A stretch of DNA of 64,000 bases, taken from contig BQJU01000002.1 of the NCBI GenBank assembly GCA_021604865.1, positions 62,001 to 126,000 on the forward strand. The letters run 5' to 3'. Source of the DNA: Saprospiraceae bacterium (GTDB lineage: Bacteria > Bacteroidota > Bacteroidia > Chitinophagales > Saprospiraceae). Positions 9,692 through 18,849 of this stretch are shown here, one piece after another (the stretch's first letter is position 1; every line of letters starts with the position of its first letter). The notes below the pieces were generated by a model. That model was not told the origin of the DNA and made no database searches. It saw nothing but the letters and a program-made list of their open reading frames with translations. Position numbers and translations under genes: made by a program.

Positions 9692-9716
9692 TCCTTTGGA
9701 ACTAAGTACCAAAGGA
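9692..9716 (+). promoter_or_regulatory. Leader hairpin over the upstream in-frame ATG of valS
   Basis: TCCTTTGG and CCAAAGGA form a perfect 8-bp stem with a 9-nt loop. The right arm ends on the first base of the ATG at 9716. This would hide that ATG and supports initiation at 9746, or it may modulate translation. Confidence 0.4.
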
Positions 9717-9745
9717 TGATGTTAATTCGATTTAAACGGCATTTT

Positions 9746-12466
9746 ATGACTCTTTCTTCTAATTATATTCCGCAGGATACGGAACAGAAATGGTATGACC
9801 ACTGGATGGAAAAGAATTATTTTCATTCCGAACCTGATGACCGTGAACCCTATTCCATTGTTATTCCTCCGCCCAATGTAACGGGCATGTTACACATGGG
9901 CCACATGCTCAACAATACCATCCAGGATGTTTTAATTCGTAGGGCCAGACTTCAGGGCTACAATGCCTGTTGGGTTCCCGGAACAGACCATGCTTCTATC
10001 GCTACCGAAGCAAAGGTGGTTAAATTATTGCGCGAACGCGGCATTAAAAAGTCGGACCTGAGCAGAGATCAATTCATGGAATACGCCTGGGAATGGAAGG
10101 AGAAATATGGCGGAATTATTCTTGATCAGCTTAAAAAACTGGGCGCTTCCTGTGATTGGGAACGCACCCGTTTTACATTGGAAGAATCCCTATCAGAAGC
10201 AGTTGTAAAAGTATTCATTGATCTGCATAAAAAAGGTAAGCTGTATCGTGGGCTGCGGATGACCAATTGGGATCCGGAGGCTAAAACGGTACTTTCAAAT
10301 GAGGAAGTTCTCTATAAAGAAGAAAATTCCAGGCTTTATTATGTGCGTTATCAGATAGAAGGGACGACCGATGAATGGATCACTATTGCAACGGTTCGCC
10401 CGGAAACGATCCTTGGAGATACAGCTATTGCCGTGCATCCTGATGATGAGCGTTTTGCTCACCTGCATGGCAAACGAGCTATCGTTCCAGTTATCAACCG
10501 TTCCGTCCCAATCATTAAGGACACTTATGTTGAAATGGAATTTGGAACTGGTGCTCTTAAAATTACGCCGGCCCATGATATGAATGACAACGAGATAGGT
10601 CACCGCCACGGTTTGGAGGTTATTGATGTTTTGAATGATGACGGGACAATGAGTGAGGCGGCACAATTCTTTATTGGCGAGGATCGCTTCAAGGCTCGTA
10701 AATTAATGGTTAAAGCCCTGGAAGACTCTGGTAATCTAGTCAAAGTTGAAGAATACAAAAATAAAGTAGGCCGCTCGGAGCGCACAAATTCCATTGTAGA
10801 GCCAAGGCTCACCAAACAATGGTTTCTAGAAATGAAGGACTTTGCCAAAACCGCTTTAAAGGCGGTAAAAAGCGAGGAGGTTTCCTTTTATCCGGAAAAC
10901 ATGTGGAACATGTATAACAGCTGGTTAAATGAGGAAAACGTTAGGGATTGGTGTATCTCCCGCCAATTATGGTGGGGCCAACGCATCCCAGCCTGGTATT
11001 ACAAAGACCATGTTTTTGTTGCAAAAAACGAGACTGAAGCTTTGGCTATGGCCAAAAAAGAGACAGGCCAGGAAAATCTAACCCTGGCGGATTTGCATCA
11101 GGATGAAGACGTTGTTGATACCTGGTTTTCTTCCTGGCTTTGGCCAATATCCGTATTTGACGGTTTTAAAGACCAAAAGGAGTTGGCCTATTATTATCCG
11201 ACTAATGTGTTGGTTACCGGTTGGGATATTATGTTTTTCTGGGTAGCACGTATGATTATGTCTGGTTATGAATGGTCAGAAGAGTTGCTGGGTAAGGACA
11301 TTATTGACAAAAAGGGCAGACAGCCATTTCACGACGTTTATTTTACCGGAATGGTTCGGGATAATAAACGACGGAAAATGAGTAAATCACTAGGGAATTC
11401 ACCAGATGCGCTGGCCTTGATAGAGACCTATGGTGCGGATGGTGTTCGCTTTGGTATGTTGTCGAGTGCTGCGGCAGGCAATGACATCGTGTTTGATGCT
11501 CCTTTTGATTCAAAAAGCAAGTCGGTATTAAACGAAAGCAAGTTGTGTGAGCAGGGCAAAAACTTTTGCAATAAAATGTGGAATGCTTTGCGTCTGGTAA
11601 AAAGCTGGGATATTATAGAGGAAACCCCGGATTCGGAAACCTTGGCAGTAAATCAACTGGCCATCCAATGGCTGGAAGAAAAATATGCTGAAACACTGAC
11701 AAAAATTGAGCACAATTTTAAAGAATACCGCCTATCAGATGTCTTGATGCAATTGTACAAGTTTATCTGGGATGATTTTTGCTCTTGGTATCTGGAAATG
11801 ATCAAACCCGAATTTCAGGCACCAATTGACCGAAAGACCTATGAAAGAACCGTAGATTTCTTTGAACAAATGATGGTAATACTACATCCATTTATGCCGT
11901 TTGTTACAGAGGAAATCTGGCACCAACTCAAGGAACGTAAAGCTGGTGAAGATTGTGTAGTGGCAAAATGGCCTGCTTTAAAAGCTTACGATGAACAATT
12001 GATCAATCGAGTGGAACTTGCCAAAGAGATTGTTGCCAATGTAAGAGATATCCGCAGTTCCAACGGGATCAAAAAATATGATCCTTTAAAAGCATTTGTT
12101 TTAGAATCGGACACGGTAACTACTTTGCTGGAACAACAAGGCTTACAAGCTATGATCATTAAAATGGCTGCCCTCGAAAGTCTGAATAAAACTAGCGAAG
12201 AAGTGGATAAAACTGTTCCTTTTTTAATTGGGACAGATAAATTTTTCGTTGAAATCAATAAGGAAATCAATGTAGAAGAGGAGCGGGAACGACAAGAGAA
12301 AGAGCTAGGCTACTATGAAGGTTTATTGGTTACTATCAAAAAGAAATTGAGTAACGAAAAATTCGTCAATAACGCACCCGAAAAAGTTGTTGCCTTAGAA
12401 AGGAAAAAACTCGCGGATACAGAAGCTAAGATCAAAAGCTTGAAGGATGGATTAAATAGCCTGTAG
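9746..12466 (+). CDS. valS: Valine--tRNA ligase
   Basis: Class I synthetase charging tRNA-Val, with a CP1 editing domain that clears Thr-tRNA. From the ATG at 9746 it is 906 residues (MTLSSNYIPQ), the N-terminus expected for the family; an in-frame ATG at 9716 would add ten residues and lies in a hairpin. PPNVTGMLHMGHM carries the HIGH-type motif (HMGH) and RKMSKSLGNSPD the KMSKS loop. The editing domain (IATVRPETILGDTAIAVHP), the anticodon-binding domain and the C-terminal coiled-coil arm (from about residue 830, rich in Lys and Glu) are all present. Ends facing a convergent gene with a shared terminator. Confidence 0.97.
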   Translation: MTLSSNYIPQDTEQKWYDHWMEKNYFHSEPDDREPYSIVIPPPNVTGMLHMGHMLNNTIQDVLIRRARLQGYNACWVPGTDHASIATEAKVVKLLRERGIKKSDLSRDQFMEYAWEWKEKYGGIILDQLKKLGASCDWERTRFTLEESLSEAVVKVFIDLHKKGKLYRGLRMTNWDPEAKTVLSNEEVLYKEENSRLYYVRYQIEGTTDEWITIATVRPETILGDTAIAVHPDDERFAHLHGKRAIVPVINRSVPIIKDTYVEMEFGTGALKITPAHDMNDNEIGHRHGLEVIDVLNDDGTMSEAAQFFIGEDRFKARKLMVKALEDSGNLVKVEEYKNKVGRSERTNSIVEPRLTKQWFLEMKDFAKTALKAVKSEEVSFYPENMWNMYNSWLNEENVRDWCISRQLWWGQRIPAWYYKDHVFVAKNETEALAMAKKETGQENLTLADLHQDEDVVDTWFSSWLWPISVFDGFKDQKELAYYYPTNVLVTGWDIMFFWVARMIMSGYEWSEELLGKDIIDKKGRQPFHDVYFTGMVRDNKRRKMSKSLGNSPDALALIETYGADGVRFGMLSSAAAGNDIVFDAPFDSKSKSVLNESKLCEQGKNFCNKMWNALRLVKSWDIIEETPDSETLAVNQLAIQWLEEKYAETLTKIEHNFKEYRLSDVLMQLYKFIWDDFCSWYLEMIKPEFQAPIDRKTYERTVDFFEQMMVILHPFMPFVTEEIWHQLKERKAGEDCVVAKWPALKAYDEQLINRVELAKEIVANVRDIRSSNGIKKYDPLKAFVLESDTVTTLLEQQGLQAMIIKMAALESLNKTSEEVDKTVPFLIGTDKFFVEINKEINVEEERERQEKELGYYEGLLVTIKKKLSNEKFVNNAPEKVVALERKKLADTEAKIKSLKDGLNSL

Positions 12467-12479
12467 GCTTTGATAAGAT

Positions 12480-12525
12480 TTTCCGGAAGCAGGGAGTACA
12501 AATCAGCACTTCCCACTTCCGGAAA
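12480..12525. terminator. Bidirectional terminator hairpin, valS / T9SS cargo gene
   Basis: TTTCCGGAAG at 12480-12489 and CTTCCGGAAA at 12516-12525 are perfect 10-bp inverted arms between two convergent genes. T-rich sequence flanks both sides. Confidence 0.75.
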
Positions 12526-12538
12526 TCCTTCTAATATT

Positions 12539-14371
12539 TTAGTGTTGTACCACCACTTTTACAGTAGCAATACCCTGCTCCGTTCTGGCTCGCAGAAAAT
12601 AGTTTCCGTTAGGCAGGTTTTTAACATCAAAAGTATAATCCTGCTCTTGCACATTGTTGAGCTTATCAACAAAAATCGTTTTGCCATTGACGTCTACCAA
12701 TTTCAGATCCATGCTTGAAGTCTGTTCCTGAAGATTGATTTTAGCTGTTGCCACCTGGTTAGCTGGATTCGGGAATATGCGAAGGCTGCCCGCTGGCAAT
12801 AATGTCTCCACTACATCGGTAGATAAACCGATATTCATGGAAATAGCAGGCACGATATCAAATCCAAAATTGAACAAATTAAATTCTCCGGTATTCCCTA
12901 TATCAAGGGCTCCAGCATAACGCTCCATTTCCAGGGAGTCGGTATAAAAATTCATGGCTGCATAATCATAATCGCCTGAGGATAATGTGAAACTAGGTTC
13001 ATCCAAATCAGTTTGATATTGAACGGCAGCAATATAATAGAAACCTCCTTCCAGGGGGTAAGAACCTGCATCGAGGTCTATTGGAATGGTAATTTCCTCT
13101 CCATCATCACTACCTGAGAATTGATAACTATTAAAGGCAACTGGTGATTCGTTCTCCATCTCAACCACATTGGCATAGAAGTCTTCATTGATGTCACCAC
13201 TCCATTTATAAAGATAGGTTGTTGCGATTCTTCCATCTAAACTCTGGCCCTGATCGGCAGAAGCTCCAAAGGTGATGCTTTGTGCATGTAAGTTTTCTCC
13301 ATTAGGTACATAAAATACATTTCCATAGGTATAATTGTTATCATCTAGAGGAACAATGCTGCCCGTGATGTTTCTATGCTTTGCAAACTGGCCATCAGAG
13401 ATGGAAAAAGTATAGGATTGTGTATTGTTGGAAGGATTCTGATCTGTATCCGCAGGTGCTATCTCATAAGTAACCGTATATTGGTCTACCACTGCTGGTG
13501 GTGTAAACTGGTTTTCAAAGAAGCGGTTCTGATCCGTTGAGTCGGAGGCAATCATGTCGTATTCGATCATATCGGTAAACATAGTATCTCCATTACTATT
13601 TGTAACCGTTACCGTTAATGTAGAACTAACCTGATCCGCTGAGCCCCTGTTGGTAACATCAGCAATAAAGCCAATAGGTTCAATTTGACTGATGGGCGTA
13701 ACAGCATTTGGTGCTACTGCGAAGAAGCCATCAACCTGTAAATCGGTTGCTGGACGAGGATCCGTGCCATAAAGAGCAATATCGTCGATGTTCCAAATAT
13801 ATTCATAATTGGCAAGCCAATGCCATTGAATAATTACATCAGACTGATTGGCTGCCACTGCCGACAGGTTTATAGTGATGTTCTCTGGATTGGCTGACCA
13901 ATCTACACCTGAAGGCATGCCTGGGAAAATAGTAAATTCGGTCCAGTTTTCTCCACCATCATTACTCACGTTCAATACAGCATTTGTAGCGGCCTCAAGC
14001 ATAAATACACCAATCTGAGTTTCGAAGGTAATCCACACTTCATCATAGGCAGAACAATCGATCGAGTTAGTAGTTAATTCGCTTTCATGAGTAAGTTCCC
14101 CTGCATCATCGGAATCTACGGCAACAAAACCATTCGCTCCCGTGGTAGAATTGAAAGCATCCTGGCCGACAAAAATCGCAGGACAACCAGGAGCATTTGG
14201 CGTCTCAGGATTGGCACACCAGGTCCATAATACATTATTCCCGGAAAGATCTTCATTGACCCAGCCATTCGGTAGTCCATCGGCAAAATCTTCTGTCCAA
14301 AATGGTGTTTGGCCAAAAGCCGATAAAGCGAAAAAAAGGCAGATAAAAAGAGTAAAATTTTTAGTTACCAT
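12539..14371 (-). CDS. Secreted T9SS type A cargo protein, function unknown
   Basis: A 610-residue exported protein. The signal peptide is residues 1-21 (LFFALSAFGQ). An N-terminal jelly-roll/MAM-like region follows (WTEDFADGLPNGW, EVWITFETQIG), common in secreted peptidases and adhesins of this phylum. The middle has CARDB-like beta strands (IADVTNRGSADQVSSTLTV). The last ~80 residues are a Por secretion tail (LRIFPNPANQ, VDVNGKTIF, LPNGNYFLRA, VKVVVQH), which directs export and attachment through the T9SS. No catalytic motif was recognised. It is monocistronic, convergent with valS. A -7 box at 14555-14562 would give a leader of about 180 nt. Confidence 0.85.
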   Translation of the reverse strand: MVTKNFTLFICLFFALSAFGQTPFWTEDFADGLPNGWVNEDLSGNNVLWTWCANPETPNAPGCPAIFVGQDAFNSTTGANGFVAVDSDDAGELTHESELTTNSIDCSAYDEVWITFETQIGVFMLEAATNAVLNVSNDGGENWTEFTIFPGMPSGVDWSANPENITINLSAVAANQSDVIIQWHWLANYEYIWNIDDIALYGTDPRPATDLQVDGFFAVAPNAVTPISQIEPIGFIADVTNRGSADQVSSTLTVTVTNSNGDTMFTDMIEYDMIASDSTDQNRFFENQFTPPAVVDQYTVTYEIAPADTDQNPSNNTQSYTFSISDGQFAKHRNITGSIVPLDDNNYTYGNVFYVPNGENLHAQSITFGASADQGQSLDGRIATTYLYKWSGDINEDFYANVVEMENESPVAFNSYQFSGSDDGEEITIPIDLDAGSYPLEGGFYYIAAVQYQTDLDEPSFTLSSGDYDYAAMNFYTDSLEMERYAGALDIGNTGEFNLFNFGFDIVPAISMNIGLSTDVVETLLPAGSLRIFPNPANQVATAKINLQEQTSSMDLKLVDVNGKTIFVDKLNNVQEQDYTFDVKNLPNGNYFLRARTEQGIATVKVVVQH

Positions 14372-14442
14372 AACTTATTTAGGTTTATTATAAAATTTTG
14401 ACGTAATCACAATTGGGTGATAATAGCCCCATACACCCTAAG

Positions 14443-14485
14443 CATATCTATGGAGGTAATCATTAGCGTCGCCTCCAAATATGAA
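14443..14485. repeat. Copy D (diverged) of the dispersed palindromic repeat
   Basis: CATATCTATGGAGG and CCTCCAAATATG form an imperfect inverted repeat around a 16-nt centre, followed by AACCCTAA. It resembles copies A and B (TTTGGAGG ... CCTCCAAACA, then GAACTAA). Located in the leader of the T9SS cargo gene. Confidence 0.45.
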
Positions 14486-14554
14486 CCCTAAAATAAAAAA
14501 TGTAATGAGAGTTAAGGATTGTAGACTAAAAGTAACTGGTGGAAGTAAGTAGGA

Positions 14555-14562
14555 CAAATTTA
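14555..14562 (-). promoter_or_regulatory. Candidate -7 box for the T9SS cargo gene at 12539-14371
   Basis: Reads TAAATTTG on the minus strand, an exact TAnnTTTG match, in the 257-nt gap upstream of the gene. No clear -33 element. Confidence 0.4.
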
Positions 14563-14628
14563 GAATTTTCTTAAGTACTAGGGAGGTAAAAAAAAAGTGA
14601 AGTCGGGTTAATTGCAAAATTAAAAATT

Positions 14629-15636
14629 TTACGAGGAAAGGAGTTTCTGGTTGAGTAATTCTACATATTCCTTTTGCAATTGTTTACAATCTACCGGAAC
14701 CACGCCTACTTTTTCACATACCTGTCCCCCCGCAAGGTTCGCCAATGTAGCAATTTCATAAAGATTGTTATATCCAGCTGCAAGCCCTAATGCCAAGACA
14801 CTGATTACCGTATCTCCGGCTCCACATACGTCAGCAATTGACCTTTCCTGGGTAGGGATGATGACACTGGATTGCCCATCCATTACAAACAAACCCTTTT
14901 CTGATAAGGTGATCACTGTGGCCGTATTATTCAGCTTATCTTTAATAAAATTAGCCGCTTTTTTCATATCGTCCAGGGTAGGGGATACTGGAAAAGGCAG
15001 CTGACTGCGAATTTCTTTTAAGTTGGGTTTAAAAAGAGTCACTTTTTGATAAGCCCAGAAGTTTTTAAACTTTGGATCTACTGCTGTAGGAATATTTCTT
15101 TTTAAGGCTTCGTTGATAATGCCCCGAATGACTTGTTCTGTAAGTACTCCTTTGTTATAATCCTGAAAAAGAATCAGATCGATTTTCTCCGTGTCCAGTA
15201 ACCCTTTGATCTGACTCAGGAAATTGTTTGATTCTTGAGCAGACAGATCTTTTGTATCCTCCCGATCTACCCGCAAAAGATGCTGGTTGCTGGCAATAAC
15301 CCTGGTTTTTACCGTTGTCATTCGCTCTGACGAGGTCAGGATGCCAGTTGCCGAAAGGCCCAACTCTTCTAATAACTCCTGAAATATCACCGTGTTTTCA
15401 TCCTGACCGATCACACTGCCCAAAAATGTTTTGGCGCCTAAAGCACGGAGATTTAAGGCAACATTGGCTGCTCCGCCCAGTCGGTTTTGACTCTCTTGAA
15501 ATTCGACTACAGGGACCGGTGCCTCGGGAGAAATTCTACTTACCCGACCGGTCAAATACCGGTCTATCATCACATCTCCGACTACCAGGATGTTTTGTTG
15601 GCCAAAGCGTTGGAATATATCAATCGAAGCACTCAT
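14629..15636 (-). CDS. PfkB-family heptose-7-phosphate kinase (RfaE1/HldE kinase domain)
   Basis: A 335-residue ribokinase-fold sugar kinase, most likely D-glycero-beta-D-manno-heptose-7-phosphate kinase, which makes heptose 1,7-bisphosphate for the lipopolysaccharide core. Typical are NILVVGDVMIDRY, RLGGAANVALNLRALGA (PfkB signature 1) and VCGAGDTVISVLALGLA with the catalytic Asp (signature 2). There is no nucleotidyltransferase half, so it is the stand-alone kinase type. The start overlaps the kdtA stop by four bases (ATGA), supporting a shared role in lipid A-core assembly. Specificity within PfkB is inferred from similarity and context. Confidence 0.85.
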   Translation of the reverse strand: MSASIDIFQRFGQQNILVVGDVMIDRYLTGRVSRISPEAPVPVVEFQESQNRLGGAANVALNLRALGAKTFLGSVIGQDENTVIFQELLEELGLSATGILTSSERMTTVKTRVIASNQHLLRVDREDTKDLSAQESNNFLSQIKGLLDTEKIDLILFQDYNKGVLTEQVIRGIINEALKRNIPTAVDPKFKNFWAYQKVTLFKPNLKEIRSQLPFPVSPTLDDMKKAANFIKDKLNNTATVITLSEKGLFVMDGQSSVIIPTQERSIADVCGAGDTVISVLALGLAAGYNNLYEIATLANLAGGQVCEKVGVVPVDCKQLQKEYVELLNQKLLSS

Positions 15637-16883
15637 TTTTTCAACATTTTCGCATTTAGGTATTGTAGTATCTGTTCACTGCTTCCACTATTTTGATGGA
15701 GAAACTGCGTTATGGTTGTCGTCGTTTTCTCATAATAGGCCTGATCCTGCAAATTTTGAAAAGCCACTCTAAATTCGTCGATATTTGTAACAGAAAAGGC
15801 ACCTTCACGAGCAATCATCTGGCGGGCCTCAATAAATTTTTCAAATTTGGGGCCAAAAATGACCGGTAAATGAAAAGCCATTGGTTCGAGGGTATTGTGA
15901 ATGCTTACACCAAAACCGCCACCGATAAAGGCAAGTCTTCCGTATTGATAAAGGGAGGACAACATACCAATATTGTCAATTAGCAAAACCTTACTCTCTT
16001 CAAGTTGATCGAAATTAATCTTGCTAAAGCGTTGATAAGATATTTTTAAACGGTCAATGATCTCTTTTATTCTATTCTCCCGAATATCATGTGGGGCAAT
16101 AATTACCTTCCAATTTTCAGGCAACTCCTGGTTGATAAAGGGAATTAGGATGTTTTCATCTCCCATCCAGGTACTGCCACATACAAGTATTTGATGCCCT
16201 GCTACAAAGGTCGTAATTTCAGGAAAATCCCTTGCACTTTTGGCAATGCTAATCACCCGGTCTATTCGCGTATCTCCAGCAACAGTATATTGGTTAATAC
16301 CTATCCTGCTTAACAAATCGGCCGAATTCTGATCCTGAACAAACAAATGATCAAACTTTTTTAGCTCCTTTAAGAAGATCCCTCCATAAAACCGGAAGAA
16401 TATTTGTTGCGGGCGGAAAACAGCTGAAATGAGTACCACAGGAATCTTTCGATGGTATAAGGCGCGAAGATGATTCAACCAAAATTCGTATTTCACAAAA
16501 ATGGCTAGTGTTGGCTGCAAAATAGCTACAAATCGGTTAGCCTTTTCAGGTAAATCGAAGGGAAGGTAGGTGACATAATCTGCAAGGGGGAAGTCTTTCT
16601 GCTGTTCATAACCTGATGGCGAAAAAAATGTCAGGACAATGGTTGCCTCGGGTTGTTTTTTTTTGAGGGCTTCTATAATGGGCCTGCCCTGCTCAAATTC
16701 ACCAAGCGAAGCACAATGCATCCAAATGACTGTCCCCGAATCCACTACCTTTTTGAAGTCAGTTAATGCTTGAAACAAGTCGTGTCGCCCCTTGATAAAT
16801 TGTGCAGCCTTAGGATGGAAAAAAGCGGCCAGACGTATCGCCCAAGCGTAAATGGCTATGGCCAGATTGTACAATAAATTCAT
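15633..16883 (-). CDS. kdtA: 3-deoxy-D-manno-octulosonic acid (Kdo) transferase
   Basis: Membrane-anchored GT-B enzyme (WaaA) that adds Kdo to lipid IVA. I chose the ATG at 16883 (MNLLYNLAIAIYAWAIR), giving 416 residues with the usual N-terminal anchor; the frame extends upstream to 16934 but that part overlaps the previous gene. WMHCASLGEFEQGRPIIEAL, LTFFSPSGYE, KYEFW and the C-terminal nucleotide site GGGFGVSIHNTLEPMAFHLP are characteristic. Its start codon shares a base with the preceding stop (TAATG) and its stop overlaps the heptose kinase start (ATGA). Confidence 0.95.
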   Translation of the reverse strand: MNLLYNLAIAIYAWAIRLAAFFHPKAAQFIKGRHDLFQALTDFKKVVDSGTVIWMHCASLGEFEQGRPIIEALKKKQPEATIVLTFFSPSGYEQQKDFPLADYVTYLPFDLPEKANRFVAILQPTLAIFVKYEFWLNHLRALYHRKIPVVLISAVFRPQQIFFRFYGGIFLKELKKFDHLFVQDQNSADLLSRIGINQYTVAGDTRIDRVISIAKSARDFPEITTFVAGHQILVCGSTWMGDENILIPFINQELPENWKVIIAPHDIRENRIKEIIDRLKISYQRFSKINFDQLEESKVLLIDNIGMLSSLYQYGRLAFIGGGFGVSIHNTLEPMAFHLPVIFGPKFEKFIEARQMIAREGAFSVTNIDEFRVAFQNLQDQAYYEKTTTTITQFLHQNSGSSEQILQYLNAKMLKK

Positions 16884-17644
16884 TAATAATAAATCGTATC
16901 TGCTGAATGTCCAAAATAAAAGGGGAGTACCCAACCTATCCGAAAACCAAACAGGAAGTCGAGCCTGTTGGCATCGTCTTTAGCCTCCGTATCAAAATTG
17001 AAATCTCTTCGATTTTTGGTGAAACCCTGGGTTAATTCAATTCCGGCGTAAAAATTAATCCGTTTATTTTCACTCAGCCGTTGGTAGCCAATAAATTCAT
17101 TCAATGCCAGGCCGTTAGAAAGTCGATCGTACCCTTTTTTATAGTCATCCAGTAGTTGAGGAACCGACCGGTCAGGATCGTCCTGGATACGAATTTTATG
17201 CTGCAACAATCCCATGCCAACTGTAAGCCGTAATCCAGATCTTTTTTTGGTCTCAGAGAAGGGAATGATTTTACCAATCAGCGCACCCATATAAAGGCCT
17301 CTTTCCCGTAATTGGATATTTGCAATATTGCGATCATTGCCAATGATGTAACCTTCTGGCGTGCGGAGGGTAGAAAGCACATCCTGCTTCACTTGAGATC
17401 CGAAGATGTAATAACCTTCCAAGCCAAAGATCCAGTTGCTTTCATCCGTCAGAAACTCCAGGCCAAGCCCCAGATTGGAATTGTTGCCAAAACGAGGCTT
17501 TATATCTCCGCCTGGCATTTGGGCGCCAAAACTGAAATTGACCAACAGGGCATTGCCTTTATTAGCCACATAATTAGATTGGCCGGCGGCATTTTGCAGT
17601 CCAAAAACAACAAGAAAGGAGAGCGAAACGAATATTGACTTCAT
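16883..17644 (-). CDS. Outer-membrane beta-barrel protein, unknown function
   Basis: From the ATG at 17644 (MKSIFVSLSFLVVFG) it is 253 residues with a clear signal peptide ending AAGQ; the longer frame to 17686 lacks one. The rest is alternating beta-strand sequence (LLVNFSFGAQMPGG, NWIFGLEGYYIFG, FYAGIELTQGFT) typical of porin-like barrels. It is the first gene of a coupled unit with kdtA and the heptose kinase, so a role in envelope or lipopolysaccharide assembly is possible, but nothing in the sequence defines it. Confidence 0.7.
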   Translation of the reverse strand: MKSIFVSLSFLVVFGLQNAAGQSNYVANKGNALLVNFSFGAQMPGGDIKPRFGNNSNLGLGLEFLTDESNWIFGLEGYYIFGSQVKQDVLSTLRTPEGYIIGNDRNIANIQLRERGLYMGALIGKIIPFSETKKRSGLRLTVGMGLLQHKIRIQDDPDRSVPQLLDDYKKGYDRLSNGLALNEFIGYQRLSENKRINFYAGIELTQGFTKNRRDFNFDTEAKDDANRLDFLFGFRIGWVLPFYFGHSADTIYY

Positions 17645-17761
17645 AGCTTTTATGTTCTTTAAGGCCGTAAAGGTAAGTATTGCCACTGATTTGAAAAGGC
17701 AAAGCTCAATTAGAAAAACAAAGTTTAACGTATTTCTTCCATTTCCACAGGGGAATTCTGT

Positions 17762-17769
17762 TATTTTTG
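17762..17769 (+). promoter_or_regulatory. -7 box of rmlB; rules out the upstream TTG start
   Basis: TATTTTTG matches TAnnTTTG. The in-frame TTG at 17767 lies inside this box and cannot be on the mRNA, so translation begins at the ATG at 17788. Confidence 0.55.
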
Positions 17770-17787
17770 TGCCTCAAAAAAAAATCC

Positions 17788-18840
17788 ATGTCCGAACAAA
17801 AAACAATATTAATCACCGGTGGTGCCGGATTTATAGGGTCACATTTAGTGCAATTGCTGGTCAAAAAATATGCCGGATATAAGATTGTAAACCTGGATAA
17901 ATTGACCTATGCAGGCAATCTTGAAAATTTAAAAGAGGTTGAAAATTATCCAAACTATCAATTTGTGAAGGGAGACATTACCGATGTTCCCTTTTTGGAA
18001 AAATTCTTTGCCCAGAACGAATTTGATGGCATCATTCACCTGGCAGCTGAATCACATGTAGACCGGTCGATCACCGACCCTATGGGGTTCATTCAAACCA
18101 ACATTGTTGGCACTGTCAATTTGTTGAATGTTGCCCGGAAACAATGGACTGGAAAATCAGGCAAACGTTTTTATCATGTGTCAACTGATGAAGTTTACGG
18201 GACACTCGGAGAAACCGGTTACTTTTTAGAATCTACTGCCTATGATCCACGTTCGCCCTATTCGGCTTCCAAGGCGAGCTCTGATCACCTGGTCCGCGCC
18301 TATTATCACACGTATGATTTTCCGATAGTCATTTCCAATTGTTCCAACAATTACGGACCTTATCAGTTTCCTGAAAAGTTAATCCCGTTAATGATCAATA
18401 ATATTCGCCATGAGCAACCCCTTCCGGTTTATGGCGATGGGAAATATACACGCGACTGGCTTTGGGTAGGTGACCATGCGGAAGCTATTGACCTGATATT
18501 TCACAAGGGAAAGAATGGCGAAACCTACAACATTGGCGGAAACAACGAGTGGAAGAATATTGACCTAGTGGAGCAATTATGCGATCTGATGGATGCACTA
18601 CTCGACAGACCAAAAGGCAATTCAAGAAAGCTGATCACCTTCGTGAAAGACCGTCCGGGACACGATAAACGTTATGCGATTGATGCCACTAAAATCAAGG
18701 ATGAATTGGGCTGGTCTCCCAAAATCCAGGCATTGGAAGGTTTGCGTTTGACTAGTCAGTGGTATCTGGAAAATACGGAATGGTTAGACCATATTACTTC
18801 TGGAGCTTATCAGGCGTATTATCAGCAGCAATATCTTTAA
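17788..18840 (+). CDS. rmlB: dTDP-glucose 4,6-dehydratase
   Basis: Short-chain dehydrogenase converting dTDP-glucose to dTDP-4-keto-6-deoxyglucose, the second step to dTDP-rhamnose and other deoxysugars for O-antigen or exopolysaccharide. 350 residues. The NAD-binding GGAGFIGSH is at about 10-18, followed by HLAAESHVDRS, the catalytic STDEVYG, YSASKASSDHL with the Tyr-Lys pair, and NCSNNYGPYQFPEKLIP. Divergent from the barrel-kdtA-heptose kinase unit. No rmlA, rmlC or rmlD lies in this window. Confidence 0.96.
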   Translation: MSEQKTILITGGAGFIGSHLVQLLVKKYAGYKIVNLDKLTYAGNLENLKEVENYPNYQFVKGDITDVPFLEKFFAQNEFDGIIHLAAESHVDRSITDPMGFIQTNIVGTVNLLNVARKQWTGKSGKRFYHVSTDEVYGTLGETGYFLESTAYDPRSPYSASKASSDHLVRAYYHTYDFPIVISNCSNNYGPYQFPEKLIPLMINNIRHEQPLPVYGDGKYTRDWLWVGDHAEAIDLIFHKGKNGETYNIGGNNEWKNIDLVEQLCDLMDALLDRPKGNSRKLITFVKDRPGHDKRYAIDATKIKDELGWSPKIQALEGLRLTSQWYLENTEWLDHITSGAYQAYYQQQYL

Positions 18841-18849
18841 TGAGAATGT

